A model generated the notes under the pieces. It worked only from the letters and a program-made list of their open reading frames with translations. It was not told where the DNA came from and did not search any database. A stretch of DNA of 64,000 bases from Bin87 sp965203195 (lineage in GTDB: Bacteria; Chloroflexota; Dehalococcoidia; Lucifugimonadales; UBA3495): contig OZ241860.1 of the NCBI GenBank assembly GCA_965203195.1, positions 1 through 64,000 of the forward strand, written 5' to 3'. Numbering within the stretch: position 1 is the stretch's first letter; every line of letters begins with the position of its first letter. Below are positions 48,712-58,565 of the stretch, one piece after another. The position numbers and the translations under genes are program-made.

Positions 48712-51627
48712 TTATATGACCAGCCCCGCGCCGGGTGGCCGCCTTTTGCCCCCATGCACGCTGGGCTCGGCGCACCACTTGGCCGCCAGCCGCCGCACCC
48801 CCTGATACACCCCATCGTCAAAGCCCAGCAGGTCGCGCGCCACCCGCCGGTCCAGCAGCGCCCGGTTGACGTCGGCGTCAGCCAGATACGCCGGCTGCAA
48901 CTCCTTGTCCCGAAACTCCTCAAAGATGGCCTGCGCCGCAGCCAGCTGCTCGCTGGTGAGCGCGCGCAAGTCCAGGATGGGCAGATTTGCGGTGTGGTGA
49001 ATGGTTGATCTGCCTCGACCACTTTGCTGGCGACTGGCGTGCCACCAGAATAGCAACAGCCCCAAAGTGCAATTGCACCACAGCACAAATGCATAATCAA
49101 ACCGGCTGTCCGCAAAGGTTACGTTCGGCCACGCCGCACCGCCCAGGCTTTCCCGTTCCGTAAATGCCGCGGCCAGCGGCTGGGAAGTAAAACGAAAATC
49201 CCGGTTGATATGGGCGCGGCCGGCCGTAGCCCACAATTCCGCTGCCCGCGTTTCCATACCGCGCCGCACTCGCAATGACCAGTCCGGCGCGCATACCATA
49301 CAGGTTTCCCGGCCGGCATTGTGATTCCACAATGCCGGATAGGTAGCCGTAGGGCTGGCGGCCTCTCTGGTGAACGGCCCCCGGTGCGCGGAGCTGATAA
49401 TCAATTGCGAATCCAGCCCGCGCTGCCCAACACGATCCAGCGGCGCGATGGGCAAATCCCGCGCCTGCGGCTGCGCCGGCAGCCACAAACGCCCGCTGGT
49501 CAAAGCGTAAGCGACTTGGGCTACTTCGGCGTCCAGCAGCCGACCTAATCCCCAGCCGTCCGCATGGTTTTCCAGAGGGCCGTCCAGTACTTCGCCATAC
49601 GACTCGACCCCGTCGCCGCAATGAATAACCATACCGCCATAAGGCCCATCCTCCAAACGGCGCAACTCATCGCTTGCGATGATGAAATTGGCAATTTCCC
49701 GCGCTTCGGCAAAACCGAGCGGGCGGCGGCGCAGAGATACGAATTTCGCCCGGCCATCAGGTTTCTCCCCTTTTGCCAGCTTGCGCCCAATCACCATACA
49801 CTCCGCAACGCCGGTGTCCGACGACAAAGACATATCCGGGCCGTTGGCGGCAATGCTCACAATGGTCACATCGGCATAATTCTCCGCTATCATCCGCCGG
49901 AACTTGGCCCAGGACGAACCGTTGACCGCCGTAAAGAGTATCAGCAGCGCAATAACCCCGCCGGGACGAACTTTCCGGTCCGCAATGGCCGCAAAAGCCG
50001 AACCCAGCCCGGAGTGTCCGTGATAGCAGGAGCCTTGCGCCAGCCGTATCAGTCGCGCCGCCATATCATCCTGGTCGGCAATTTGCGCCCCGAAGGCCGC
50101 AAAGGCGGCGTTCTGCACATTTCCCGCCGCGTCCCGGTGCTTGGTGTTGCTGGTAAAGGGCGGGTTCATTATCACCAGGTCAAACCCGCCATCGGGGATG
50201 TCGGCGATGATTTGCGCCGCCGTTTCCTCGCCCACGCTGCCCGTCCGCAATGCCGGGTCGCTGGTGTTGAACAAAGTCATCGCCGCCGAGGATTCCAGCA
50301 GCTCCAGCGAACCCACGCGGACGCCATCATCCGCTTGCCGACCGTAGGCCAGCGTGTAAAGCCGCGAATTGTCAAACAGCTCCGCCGGCGCCACGCCGGA
50401 CAGCGTAGAGCCGGTAATATGCACCGCCGACGGCATCACATCGCACCCGTACAGCGCTTCCTCCATCATTGCCGGATGCAGTTGAACCGGGTCGCCCCCG
50501 GCCCGGGCGTGGCGCGCCGCGATCTGCTCGTACACCGCCGACAGCAACGCCCCCGTGCCGCAGGCGAAATCCCCCACCCGCAGCCGCCCGATGGCGTCGG
50601 CGGCGCTCCAATCCACCCCGTCCAGCTTGCTCACCGCCAAACGCGCCAATAGCGCCGCGGACGCCGGCAGCGTATAAAAAGTCGCCAGATACTTGCGGTC
50701 GGCAATCAGTCGCTGAAAAATGCGCCCGGTCAAGTCATGAGCGTTGTCAACGCCGGCGGCGTCAATCTGCTGGGCGGTGCCTCGCAGCTCCCGCAAAATC
50801 AGGGCGGCGTCTCCGTCAGGCAGCTGTTCCAGAATGTCTTTGGCAATGGCGAAAATAGCCCAGTAGTTGATCTTGAGTATGTCCGCCCACGCCGCCAGCG
50901 TTGCCTCCTGCGGGTTAGCCACATCCGGCCCGCAGACCAGCCGCAACGGCTTGACCTCCGCGTGCATTCCGGCAATGCGCTGGTGAAAAACCAGCGCATT
51001 GGCGATAATGGCGCCAGCCATTCGCCGCGTCTGCGGCACATCGGCCATACCCAGCAGCCGCGCCACTGTGGGCATTATGTTAGGCCGCAGCTCCGCCATC
51101 CTGTTGAGCACCGCCGCCGCCCGTTCTATGCCCTGCTCCAAAGCCTCCGCCGCATCCGCAACGGCCTTCTGCGGCACGGAAACCAGCCGTATCAGATCAG
51201 CCAGATCGCCGGCGCTGCCGTACAGCCAGCCGGCTTGCGGAAAGCGGCTGCCATCGTCATAAAGAACCGCATAGGACAGTTCGGCAGCGGCGATGGCCGC
51301 ATCTATATCGTAGGCATTCTCCACTTCCGCCGGGTAGCGCAGGGCGATGGCGGCCTCAATAGGGCGCGGTTCGCCGACCACGGCCAGGCCCAGGCGTTCT
51401 TGCGCATCCTGTTCTGCGGAGGCAGCGGGCATATATTCGCCCTCAACCACCACCGGAGACCGCCCCGGCGCCGCAACAAGAATGTCGGGATGCCGGCCGG
51501 AGTAGTCGGCCAGCGTCTGCGTCTGCTCGGAACGCACCGCGCAGCCGGGCAGCATCGGCCGCAGCAAGCCGGCCAGCGCTGCGTTGGTAGTACCTTCGAT
51601 TTGACGGGGAGTTGTCATTGTTGTCAT
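48712..51627 (-). CDS. Large N6-adenine DNA methyltransferase, copy A
   Basis: A 971-aa putative restriction-modification protein. N-terminal residues 1 to about 110 hold a PD-(D/E)xK-like strand pair (HPDILVAAPGRSPVVVEGEY). The SAM motif is DFACGTGALLSAVY at about 355 and catalytic NPPF at about 487, in the order of type I and IIG enzymes. The C-terminal part resembles a target-recognition and specificity region. Paralogous to the gene at 51755. ATG 51627 or 51618 could start it; neither has a clear ribosome site. The putative nuclease motif reads ExE rather than ExK, so cleavage is uncertain. Confidence 0.82.
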   Translation of the reverse strand: MTTMTTPRQIEGTTNAALAGLLRPMLPGCAVRSEQTQTLADYSGRHPDILVAAPGRSPVVVEGEYMPAASAEQDAQERLGLAVVGEPRPIEAAIALRYPAEVENAYDIDAAIAAAELSYAVLYDDGSRFPQAGWLYGSAGDLADLIRLVSVPQKAVADAAEALEQGIERAAAVLNRMAELRPNIMPTVARLLGMADVPQTRRMAGAIIANALVFHQRIAGMHAEVKPLRLVCGPDVANPQEATLAAWADILKINYWAIFAIAKDILEQLPDGDAALILRELRGTAQQIDAAGVDNAHDLTGRIFQRLIADRKYLATFYTLPASAALLARLAVSKLDGVDWSAADAIGRLRVGDFACGTGALLSAVYEQIAARHARAGGDPVQLHPAMMEEALYGCDVMPSAVHITGSTLSGVAPAELFDNSRLYTLAYGRQADDGVRVGSLELLESSAAMTLFNTSDPALRTGSVGEETAAQIIADIPDGGFDLVIMNPPFTSNTKHRDAAGNVQNAAFAAFGAQIADQDDMAARLIRLAQGSCYHGHSGLGSAFAAIADRKVRPGGVIALLILFTAVNGSSWAKFRRMIAENYADVTIVSIAANGPDMSLSSDTGVAECMVIGRKLAKGEKPDGRAKFVSLRRRPLGFAEAREIANFIIASDELRRLEDGPYGGMVIHCGDGVESYGEVLDGPLENHADGWGLGRLLDAEVAQVAYALTSGRLWLPAQPQARDLPIAPLDRVGQRGLDSQLIISSAHRGPFTREAASPTATYPALWNHNAGRETCMVCAPDWSLRVRRGMETRAAELWATAGRAHINRDFRFTSQPLAAAFTERESLGGAAWPNVTFADSRFDYAFVLWCNCTLGLLLFWWHASRQQSGRGRSTIHHTANLPILDLRALTSEQLAAAQAIFEEFRDKELQPAYLADADVNRALLDRRVARDLLGFDDGVYQGVRRLAAKWCAEPSVHGGKRRPPGAGLVI

Positions 51628-51754
51628 ACGGATCGGGTATCGCCGCCCGGCCTCTGTTATGCCAGCCGCATTGTAGCCTATCTCCCGCCGGCGGTGGCAA
51701 GCGCCCGGCCCAACCCCACCGGCCGGACTATGCGGCCCTGAACGCCATCCGCCA

Positions 51755-54589
51755 TTAGGCAACGAACCGGGCCGACGCCGGCCGCGCCTTGCCACCATGC
51801 ACGCTGGGTTCGGCGCACCACTTGGCCGCCAGACGCCGCACGCCCTGATACACCCCATCGTCAAACCCCAGCAGGTCGCGCGCCACCCGCCGGTCCAGCA
51901 GCGCCCGGTTGACGTCGGCGTCGGCCAGATACGCCGGCTGCAACTCCTTGTCCCGAAACTCCTCAAAGATGGCCTGCGCCGTAGCCAGCTGCTCATCAGA
52001 CAACGCCCGCAAATCAAGGACAGGCAGCGTTTCCGCAGATCGAATGGTTATTCGTCCACGACCATCCTGCTGACGATTAGAATGCCACCAGAACATAAGC
52101 AATCCAAATGTAGAGTTGCCCCACAGAGCAAATGCGTAATCAGCCCTATCGTCAGGGAAAATTACATTAGGCCAGGCAACGCCGCCAATGCTCTTATGCT
52201 CGGTAAAGGCAGATGCCAGCGGTTGTGAGTTCAATCGAAAATCCTGATTGAGATGGGCACGGCTGGCAGTAGCCCAAACCGCCGCCGCTTTCGCTTCCAT
52301 TCCTTGCCGCGCCACCAGTTGCGCGTCCGGTTCGCAGATTATGCGGGTTTCCTTTTTGGCATCGTGATTCCACAGCGCCGGATAGGTGGCCGTCGGGCTG
52401 GGGGCGGTCTTGTCAAAGGCGCCGCGCGGCATCGGGCCGTTGATGTCCCGGTGAACCAGGCCCAGTTTGCCCACCTCGCGCAAAGGGGCGGTGGGCAGCG
52501 CCTGGGTGGACGGTTCCCCCGGCAGCCAGAGTTTTGATTGCGTCAAAGCGTACGCCGTCTGGGCCAGCGCGTAATCCGACAGGCGCACACTGCCCCAATT
52601 GGCGCCGTTGCCGGCTTGCGGCGCAGTCAGCATTGCCCCCGCCAGGTCATCCCCAACCGTCAGCTGCGTGCCGCCATACGGCCCGTCCTCAATGCCCCGC
52701 ACGCGGTCATTGCCGGTTATGGGGCGCGCCAGGGCGGCGGCGTGGGCAAATCCCGCCGGCCGGCGTTGCAGGGAAGTGAACTGCGCCCGTCCGCCGGTTT
52801 GGCCGGCGCCGGCTTTCTTGCGCGCTACGACCAGGCACTCCGCCATTCCCGTATCCGACGAAAAGGACATCTCCTTGCCTTCCGCCGCGATGCTCAACAC
52901 CGACAGATCCGCGTATTCCGCCGCCAGCAGCTTGCGGAATCCCTGCCACGACAGGCCGGCCGCGGACGACAGCGGCAGCACCAGCGCCAGCGCTCCGCCC
53001 GGCTTCAGCTTCCGGTCGGCCAGCGCCGCAAACGCCGAGGCAATGCCCGCGTTGCCGTGATAACAGGTGCCTTTGCCCAAATCGTTCACCCGCTTGCCCA
53101 TCACCGACTGGTCGGCGCGGGTAGCGTCAAAAGCGGCGAAAGCGGGATTAGTGACCGCGGCGTGCGCGCCCTCGTGGTTGGTGGCGCGGGTGAAAGGCGG
53201 GTTCATTATCACCAGGTCAAAATACCCGTCGGGCATTGCGGCGTTAAGTTCGCTTTGGGCGTCCAGCATTTCCAGGGAACCGATGCGGACACTGCCGTCG
53301 TCCTGCCGCCCGTAGTCCATAGTCCGCAGGTTGGAATGGGTGAAACCTACGGTAGGCTGTAGGCCGGCCAGGGTGGAGCCGGTGATGTGCACGGCGGAGG
53401 GCATTACATCGCAGCCGTAAATGACCTGCTCCATCATCGCCGGATGCAGTGTGCCGGCATCGCCGCCGGCGCGCTCGTGGCGGGCGGCGATCTGCTCGTA
53501 CACCGCCGACAGCAGGGCGCCGGTGCCGCAGGCGAAGTCGGCAATGCGGAGTTGGGCAATGGCGGCGGCATCGCCCCAGTCCACGCCGTCCAGCCGGCTC
53601 GCCGCCAGCCGGGCCAGCAGCGCCGCGGACGCGGGCCGGGTGTAGAAAGTCGCCAGGTATTTGCGGTCGGCGATGAGGCGCTGAAATACCTGTCCGGTCA
53701 GGTCGTGGTCATTGTTCACGCCGCGACCGGCAATGTTAAGCACCTGAAAGCTGATGATATTGAGTATCTGCGCCGCTTCCTGCGTGGGCAGTTCCACCAC
53801 TATGTCGCGGGCAATCTCAAAAATGTCCAGGTAGTTGATGTCCAGTATGCCGTGCCAGGCGGCCAGGATTTCGGCCTGCGGGTTGGGGGTATCGGGGTTG
53901 CAGATTTGCGCCAGGGGCTTGATGCCGTGGCGCCCGGCCAGCCTTTCGTGAAAGAGCATGGCGTTGGCGATAATGGCGCAGGCCATGCGGCGCATCTGGG
54001 GCACATCGTTGATGTTGAGGCGCCGGGCAATCGCCGGGCTGATGTCAGGGCGGGATTGCGGCATTTGGTTGAGAACATTGGCGGCGGAGTCGATACCCTG
54101 TTGCAGGTCGTCGGCCGCGGCATCCACCGCCTTCTGCGGGACCGACACCAGCCGCACCAGGTCGGCCAGGTCGGCCACGCCGCCCTCCAGCCACCCTGAT
54201 TCGGGAAAGCGGCCGCCGTTTTCATAGCAGACGCAGTACTGGAACCGGGCGTCGGCCAGGGCGGCGGCGGGCTCGGGCGCCGTGGCTACGGTTTCGGGAT
54301 AGCGCAGGGCGACGGCGGCCTCCACGGGTCGGATTTCGGCGTTGATGCTGACGCCCAGGCGCGGTTGGGCGTCCGCTTCCGGGTTGGCGCCGGGGTCGTA
54401 TTCCGCCTCAATGACCACCGGGGAGCGTCCGTGTGCGGTGATCAGCACATCAGGATGCCGCCCCGGATGGCCGGCAATGGTCTGCGTCAGCTCGGAACGC
54501 ACCACGCAGCCGGGCAGCATCGGGCGCAGCAAGTCGGCCAGCGCCACATTGGTGGTACTTTCGATTTGGCGGGGAGTCACAGTCGGCAA
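51755..54589 (-). CDS. Large N6-adenine DNA methyltransferase, copy B
   Basis: A 944-aa paralogue of the preceding gene in the same orientation. It shares TPRQIESTTN at the start, HPDVLITAHGRSPVVIEAEY, the SAM motif FACGTGALLSAVY (about 350) and NPPFTRATN (about 462). Overall amino-acid similarity is moderate, but the last about 75 codons are nearly identical at DNA level to copy A. The start is TTG 54589 or GTG 54580; no ATG fits. No separate restriction, helicase or PglZ-like gene is next to the pair, so they may be self-contained type IIG-like or modification-only enzymes. Confidence 0.82.
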   Translation of the reverse strand: MPTVTPRQIESTTNVALADLLRPMLPGCVVRSELTQTIAGHPGRHPDVLITAHGRSPVVIEAEYDPGANPEADAQPRLGVSINAEIRPVEAAVALRYPETVATAPEPAAALADARFQYCVCYENGGRFPESGWLEGGVADLADLVRLVSVPQKAVDAAADDLQQGIDSAANVLNQMPQSRPDISPAIARRLNINDVPQMRRMACAIIANAMLFHERLAGRHGIKPLAQICNPDTPNPQAEILAAWHGILDINYLDIFEIARDIVVELPTQEAAQILNIISFQVLNIAGRGVNNDHDLTGQVFQRLIADRKYLATFYTRPASAALLARLAASRLDGVDWGDAAAIAQLRIADFACGTGALLSAVYEQIAARHERAGGDAGTLHPAMMEQVIYGCDVMPSAVHITGSTLAGLQPTVGFTHSNLRTMDYGRQDDGSVRIGSLEMLDAQSELNAAMPDGYFDLVIMNPPFTRATNHEGAHAAVTNPAFAAFDATRADQSVMGKRVNDLGKGTCYHGNAGIASAFAALADRKLKPGGALALVLPLSSAAGLSWQGFRKLLAAEYADLSVLSIAAEGKEMSFSSDTGMAECLVVARKKAGAGQTGGRAQFTSLQRRPAGFAHAAALARPITGNDRVRGIEDGPYGGTQLTVGDDLAGAMLTAPQAGNGANWGSVRLSDYALAQTAYALTQSKLWLPGEPSTQALPTAPLREVGKLGLVHRDINGPMPRGAFDKTAPSPTATYPALWNHDAKKETRIICEPDAQLVARQGMEAKAAAVWATASRAHLNQDFRLNSQPLASAFTEHKSIGGVAWPNVIFPDDRADYAFALWGNSTFGLLMFWWHSNRQQDGRGRITIRSAETLPVLDLRALSDEQLATAQAIFEEFRDKELQPAYLADADVNRALLDRRVARDLLGFDDGVYQGVRRLAAKWCAEPSVHGGKARPASARFVA

Positions 54590-54710
54590 CCTTTGGCATC
54601 GCAGGACAGGCTACGACTCCCCCAATCTACTATCATATCGGCGGCGGCGCAAGCAGCTCCGGCGACAGGTATTTTCAGCGCGTGTTGAAAATACCACCCG
54701 AAGGGTCAGG

Positions 54711-54739
54711 TTGACAGCCAAAATTAGCCCTGCTAAACT
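54711..54739 (+). promoter_or_regulatory. Promoter of the Dpp/Nik-like transporter leader
   Basis: TTGACA (54711-54716), 17 bp, TAAACT (54734-54739). The ATG follows about 210 bp later, leaving a long leader. Confidence 0.75.
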
Positions 54740-54744
54740 TGCCC

Positions 54745-54919
54745 GCCGGCACACTGGTACGGCACCAGCGAAGCGGTTCCGCTGACGCGCCTCGCCTGGC
54801 GGAAGGTTTGGCAAGCAGCGCGGCAATCGCGCGCCGGCGGCGTCATCGCGGCCGCGCCCAATTTCGCTTCGTCCCTACCACACGGAAGCAATGCCCGCCG
54901 GTACGGCGGGTTTGTCTTG
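54745..54919 (+). ncRNA. Candidate attenuator leader or small RNA ending in an intrinsic terminator
   Basis: A GC-rich RNA with several local hairpins: CTGGT/ACCAG (54754-54768), TTCCGC/GCGGAA (54777-54804) and GCGCG/CGCGC (54818-54832), possibly closed by GCCGGC/GCCGGC (54745-54750 with 54833-54838). It ends in CCCGCCG-GTA-CGGCGGG (54894-54910) followed by TTTGTCTT. The 5' end (54741-54749) repeats the terminator's upstream arm, so an antiterminator pairing is conceivable. The ribosome site of the downstream gene begins after the hairpin. No known riboswitch consensus recognised. Confidence 0.5.
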
Positions 54920-54950
54920 AAATCCCACCACAACCAATCGGAGGTTCGTT

Positions 54951-56660
54951 ATGCGAATTTTATTGATACACGGTATCAAACGCGTCCTGCCCGTCGCGCT
55001 GGGGCTGCTGTTGCTGCTGGCGGTGGCTTGCGGGGCGCCCAGCGCGCCGAGCGCAACCGCGCCGCCGCAAGCCACCGCGGCCCCGCAGCAACTGCCTACC
55101 GCGACCGCGACCGTAGCGCCGGAACCGCCGCCGTCGCCGACCACTGCGCCGGCGCCGACCGCGACCACCCTTGCCACTGAAGCGGAGCGTCCCACCCTGC
55201 AAGCGGGCGTTATCTGGCTGGACAGCCCGTTGGATCCGGTGGAGGGCACCTGGGTAGCCAGCCAGTCGGGGTTTTCGGAGCAGCTGTTCCGCCTCTCCCC
55301 GGCCAATTTGAGCCCGGAGCCATGGCTGGCCACCGGCGTGATGCAGCTGGATCCGCTGACCTGGGAGATTGAGCTGCGGTCCGGAGTCCGGTTTCACAAC
55401 GGAACGGTGATGGATGCCGCCGCCGTAAAGGCATCCCTGGAAAGGACCATCCGATTGTCGCCGGCAACGGCCGAGGCGCTGGCTATTGACCGCATTGTGG
55501 TCACAGACGGGCAGACCATCACCATAACCACCACCGCGCCGCGACCTACGCTGCCGGGCTTGTTGTCCGCTCCGGCCACGGCCATTACCGACGCGGCCGC
55601 CGCCGACGCCGCCGGCGAGGGAAACATCCTGAATGCCGGCGCCTTCACCGGCCCCTACATCCCCACCGAGTACATCCTTAAAGAGCGCCTGACCAGCGTG
55701 GTCAATGACGATTACTGGGGCGGGACGCCGCCGCTGGCCGGCATTGCTCACCTTGCCATTCCCGACACCAACAGCCGCGAATTGGCCTTGCAGGCCGGGG
55801 ACATTGACTTTGCCATGAACATCTCGCCGGAAGGGGCCGCGGCCATCGCCGCCTACCCCGGGCTGCTCACTCAAACGGCAGGCATCGGCACCTCCGTGGT
55901 AATGTGGTGGGTCAATTTTGAGCGGGAAACGCTGGCCGATCCGCTGGTGCGTCAGGCGGTGGCCCATGCCATCGACCGGGAGAGCATCGCCGGCCTGGTC
56001 GCCCCGGCGGGCAGTGGGGCATTTGCGGATCATTTGCTGCCGGAAGCCATGGCGTCTTGCCCCGGCGTGGCGGGGCCGGATTTCGCCCCCCAGCGCGCCC
56101 GTGATTTGCTGGCCCAGGCCGGCTATGCGGACAGCGACGGCGACGGCATCGTCGATAAGGATGGGCAACCCCTGGAAATAGTTATCGGCGGCTATCCCCA
56201 GCGGTTCCAGCTGCCCATTATGGCCGAAGCCGCCCAGGCGATGCTGGCCGATGTGGGCATCCGGGCCGAGGTGCGCATTACCGAATGGTCCGTAGTGAAG
56301 GAACCCGCCTGGGACCTCTTCGGATGGTACAACAACGTCGTCGATACCGGAGACCCCGTTCTGAATGTCAGCAAGTTCGCCGGCCTGGAGGCTAACGCCG
56401 ACAGCAGCGGCGCCAACAACTACGGGCATTGGGACAACGCGCCGCTGGTGGACATCATCGCCCAGGCCGGCGATGTGTCCGACCTTGAACAGCGCAAGCA
56501 AATCGCCTGCGCGGCCCTGGCGGTCGTCTCTGAAGAAATCGCGTTCCTGCCGGTGGCCCATGCCTATATGGTGTACGGCGTCAGTGAACGCGTAACCGGG
56601 TTTGACCCCCACCCGCATCGCCTCTATCTCTTTGACCACCGCATTGGTCTGGCCGAGTGA
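54951..56660 (+). CDS. ABC-transporter substrate-binding lipoprotein, family 5 (Dpp/Opp/Nik-like)
   Basis: A 569-aa lipoprotein. The signal peptide ends in LLLLLAVACGAP (lipobox, lipid on Cys27), then a Pro/Thr/Ala-rich linker (about 28-78), then the solute-binding fold (FHNGTVMDAAAVKASLER, LVRQAVAHAIDRESIAG, the NYGHWDNAPLVDIIAQA region). Family 5 proteins bind peptides, nickel chelates or oligosaccharides; the ligand cannot be assigned. ATG 54951 has GGAGG 7 nt upstream. It is co-directional with two permease genes (45 bp downstream) and preceded by a possible attenuator. Confidence 0.9.
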   Translation: MRILLIHGIKRVLPVALGLLLLLAVACGAPSAPSATAPPQATAAPQQLPTATATVAPEPPPSPTTAPAPTATTLATEAERPTLQAGVIWLDSPLDPVEGTWVASQSGFSEQLFRLSPANLSPEPWLATGVMQLDPLTWEIELRSGVRFHNGTVMDAAAVKASLERTIRLSPATAEALAIDRIVVTDGQTITITTTAPRPTLPGLLSAPATAITDAAAADAAGEGNILNAGAFTGPYIPTEYILKERLTSVVNDDYWGGTPPLAGIAHLAIPDTNSRELALQAGDIDFAMNISPEGAAAIAAYPGLLTQTAGIGTSVVMWWVNFERETLADPLVRQAVAHAIDRESIAGLVAPAGSGAFADHLLPEAMASCPGVAGPDFAPQRARDLLAQAGYADSDGDGIVDKDGQPLEIVIGGYPQRFQLPIMAEAAQAMLADVGIRAEVRITEWSVVKEPAWDLFGWYNNVVDTGDPVLNVSKFAGLEANADSSGANNYGHWDNAPLVDIIAQAGDVSDLEQRKQIACAALAVVSEEIAFLPVAHAYMVYGVSERVTGFDPHPHRLYLFDHRIGLAE

Positions 56661-56705
56661 GCAATCGGGGCAATCCGACCAATCCAGTAGGGGATCATAA
56701 CCGGC

Positions 56706-57653
56706 ATGGGAGCGTACCTGATCCGCCGGTTGGCCACGCTGCCGCTGCTGCTGCTGGGCATCTCGGCCCTCAGTTTTACGCTGCTGAACCTGGCGCCGGG
56801 CGACCCCGCCGAGATTGTGCTGCGCCAGCGCAATCCCGGCCAACTGCCCAGCCCGGCGGCAGTGGCGGCAATGCGGAGCGAACTGGGCCTGGATGCCCCC
56901 CTGCCGGCGCAATACGCCCGCTGGGCCGCGCGCGCCGTCAGCGGCGATCTGGGCCGGTCCTATGTCAACGAACAGCCCATAGCCCCCCAGCTGGCGCGCC
57001 GCACCGTCCCCACCGCGCTGCTGACCGCAGTCGCCCTGGCTCTGGCGCTCCTGGTAGCCGTGCCGGTGGGCGTGCTTTCGGCTCGGGGGCGCGGCGGCCC
57101 GATTGACGCCGTCACGCGCCTAGCCGCTCTGGTCGGCGCGGCGGTTCCCTCGTATGCCCTGGCTTACGGGCTGATCATTCTGTTCGCCGTCAAACTGTCA
57201 TGGCTGCCCGCGCTGGGCTACGGGTCGGCAGCCCAGTTTGCGCTGCCGTCCGTGGCGCTGTCGCTGGCGCCGATGGCTCAAATGACCCGGCTGATACGCG
57301 CCAGTACGCTGGAAACCCTGAACCAGGACTACATCCGCACGGCGCGGGCCAAGGGCCTGCCGGAGCGCGCTGTGCTCTCCCGGCACGCCCTGCGCAACGC
57401 CCTGCTGCCGGCCATCGGCGCCACGGGCGTCAATCTCGGCTACCTGCTGAGCGGCGCCGTTATCATTGAGACCATCTTCAGCTGGCCGGGATTGGGCCAG
57501 CTAATGGTGAGCGCGGCCCTGACCCGGGACTTTCCCGTGGTGCAGGGATTCGTCGCCTACATCGCGGTGGTGGTTCTGCTCGTCAACCTGGCGGCCGACA
57601 TTGCGCTGCGCATTGCCGACCCCCGCCTTCGCTTCGGGCGGGAGGAGTTGTAG
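56706..57653 (+). CDS. Dpp/Nik-type ABC permease (DppB/NikB-like)
   Basis: A 315-aa inner-membrane permease with six transmembrane helices. It starts MGAYLIRRLATLPLLLLGIS, followed by the conserved FTLLNLAPGDPAE. The EAA-loop region, SNDYIRTARAKGLPERAV-like (reads QDYIRTARAKGLPERAVL), matches DppB. It pairs with the gene at 57660 (6 bp downstream). No ATPase genes (DppD/F) are in the window, so they must be elsewhere or the importer uses a shared ATPase. Confidence 0.92.
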   Translation: MGAYLIRRLATLPLLLLGISALSFTLLNLAPGDPAEIVLRQRNPGQLPSPAAVAAMRSELGLDAPLPAQYARWAARAVSGDLGRSYVNEQPIAPQLARRTVPTALLTAVALALALLVAVPVGVLSARGRGGPIDAVTRLAALVGAAVPSYALAYGLIILFAVKLSWLPALGYGSAAQFALPSVALSLAPMAQMTRLIRASTLETLNQDYIRTARAKGLPERAVLSRHALRNALLPAIGATGVNLGYLLSGAVIIETIFSWPGLGQLMVSAALTRDFPVVQGFVAYIAVVVLLVNLAADIALRIADPRLRFGREEL

Positions 57654-57659
57654 CGACCA

Positions 57660-58565
57660 ATGGCGGCGCCCACGGAACACCCCGGAGGCCCCATCCCGGC
57701 CGGGAACGGCGTTGCGAACCGGCGCCGGCGGCGGCGCTGGTCGGCCCTGCTGCGCGAGCCCGGCACCGTATTGGGAATGTTCCTGGTGTCGTCCCTGCTG
57801 CTGGCCGGCCTCCTGGCGCCATGGCTACCCCTGGATGACCCTACTAAAATTGACCTGCCGAACCGTTTGGCGCCGCCGTCAGCGGAACATCTTATGGGCG
57901 CTGACCACCTGGGGCGGGATACCTTCAGCCGTATCATTCACGGCGCGCGCATTACCCTACTGGCCGCCGCCGTTACCCTGGCCTTCAGTATGACCATCGC
58001 ATTGACGGTGGGCATATTGTCAGGATACCACGGCGGCTGGCTGGACACTGCCCTGATGGGCATAGTGGACCTGCTGCTGGCTTTTCCTTCGCTGATACTG
58101 GCGCTGGCGGTGGCCGGCGCGTTGGGGCCGGGCCTCTTCAATGTGCTGCTGGCGGCGGGCGCCGTCTGGTGGGTAGGTCATGCCCGCATCATCCGCGGGG
58201 TCACCCTGGCCGCCCGGCAACAGGAATATGTTACTGCGGCGCGCGCTGCGGGCGCCGGCAGCCTCCGCATCATCCTGCGCCACATTGCGCCCAACATCAT
58301 GGGGCCGATCATCATCATCGCCTCCCTGGACGTAGGCTGGATAATCCTGGGCATCGCGGGCCTGAACTTCCTGGGTCTAGGCGCCCAACCGCCCACGCCG
58401 GAATGGGGCGCGATGCTCAACGACGCCCGCCCGCACCTGCAAGCCAATCCGCGCCTGCTGCTGCTGCCCGGCGCGGCCATCTTTGTGGCTGTACTCGGCT
58501 TCAACCTGCTGGGCGATGGGCTGCGGGACTTGCTTGACCCGCGCACGGCGCCGGCGTCGGGTTAA
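57660..58565 (+). CDS. Dpp/Nik-type ABC permease (DppC/NikC-like)
   Basis: A 301-aa permease. The polar N-terminus (1-35) is followed by LREPGTVLGMFLVSSLLL, the HLMGADHLGRDTFSRIIHGARITL block (typical of DppC: G-T-D-x-x-G-R-D), and an EAA loop around QQEYVTAARAAGAGSLRIILRHI. It ends AEWGAMLNDARP-like (reads PEWGAMLNDARPHLQANP), as in the family. The ATG is 6 bp after the DppB stop. Last gene of the unit; no adjacent ATPase. Confidence 0.92.
   Translation: MAAPTEHPGGPIPAGNGVANRRRRRRWSALLREPGTVLGMFLVSSLLLAGLLAPWLPLDDPTKIDLPNRLAPPSAEHLMGADHLGRDTFSRIIHGARITLLAAAVTLAFSMTIALTVGILSGYHGGWLDTALMGIVDLLLAFPSLILALAVAGALGPGLFNVLLAAGAVWWVGHARIIRGVTLAARQQEYVTAARAAGAGSLRIILRHIAPNIMGPIIIIASLDVGWIILGIAGLNFLGLGAQPPTPEWGAMLNDARPHLQANPRLLLLPGAAIFVAVLGFNLLGDGLRDLLDPRTAPASG

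Noticed and set aside
48615..54589. Complete BREX, Pgl or type I restriction system
   Set aside because: No PglZ, BrxC, HsdR motor or HsdS gene is present. Only the two large methyltransferases and small neighbours are seen.
54745..54919. SRP (4.5S) RNA or tmRNA
   Set aside because: GGAAGG and AAGCAGC occur but not in the conserved SRP loop order. There is no tmRNA-like tRNA domain.
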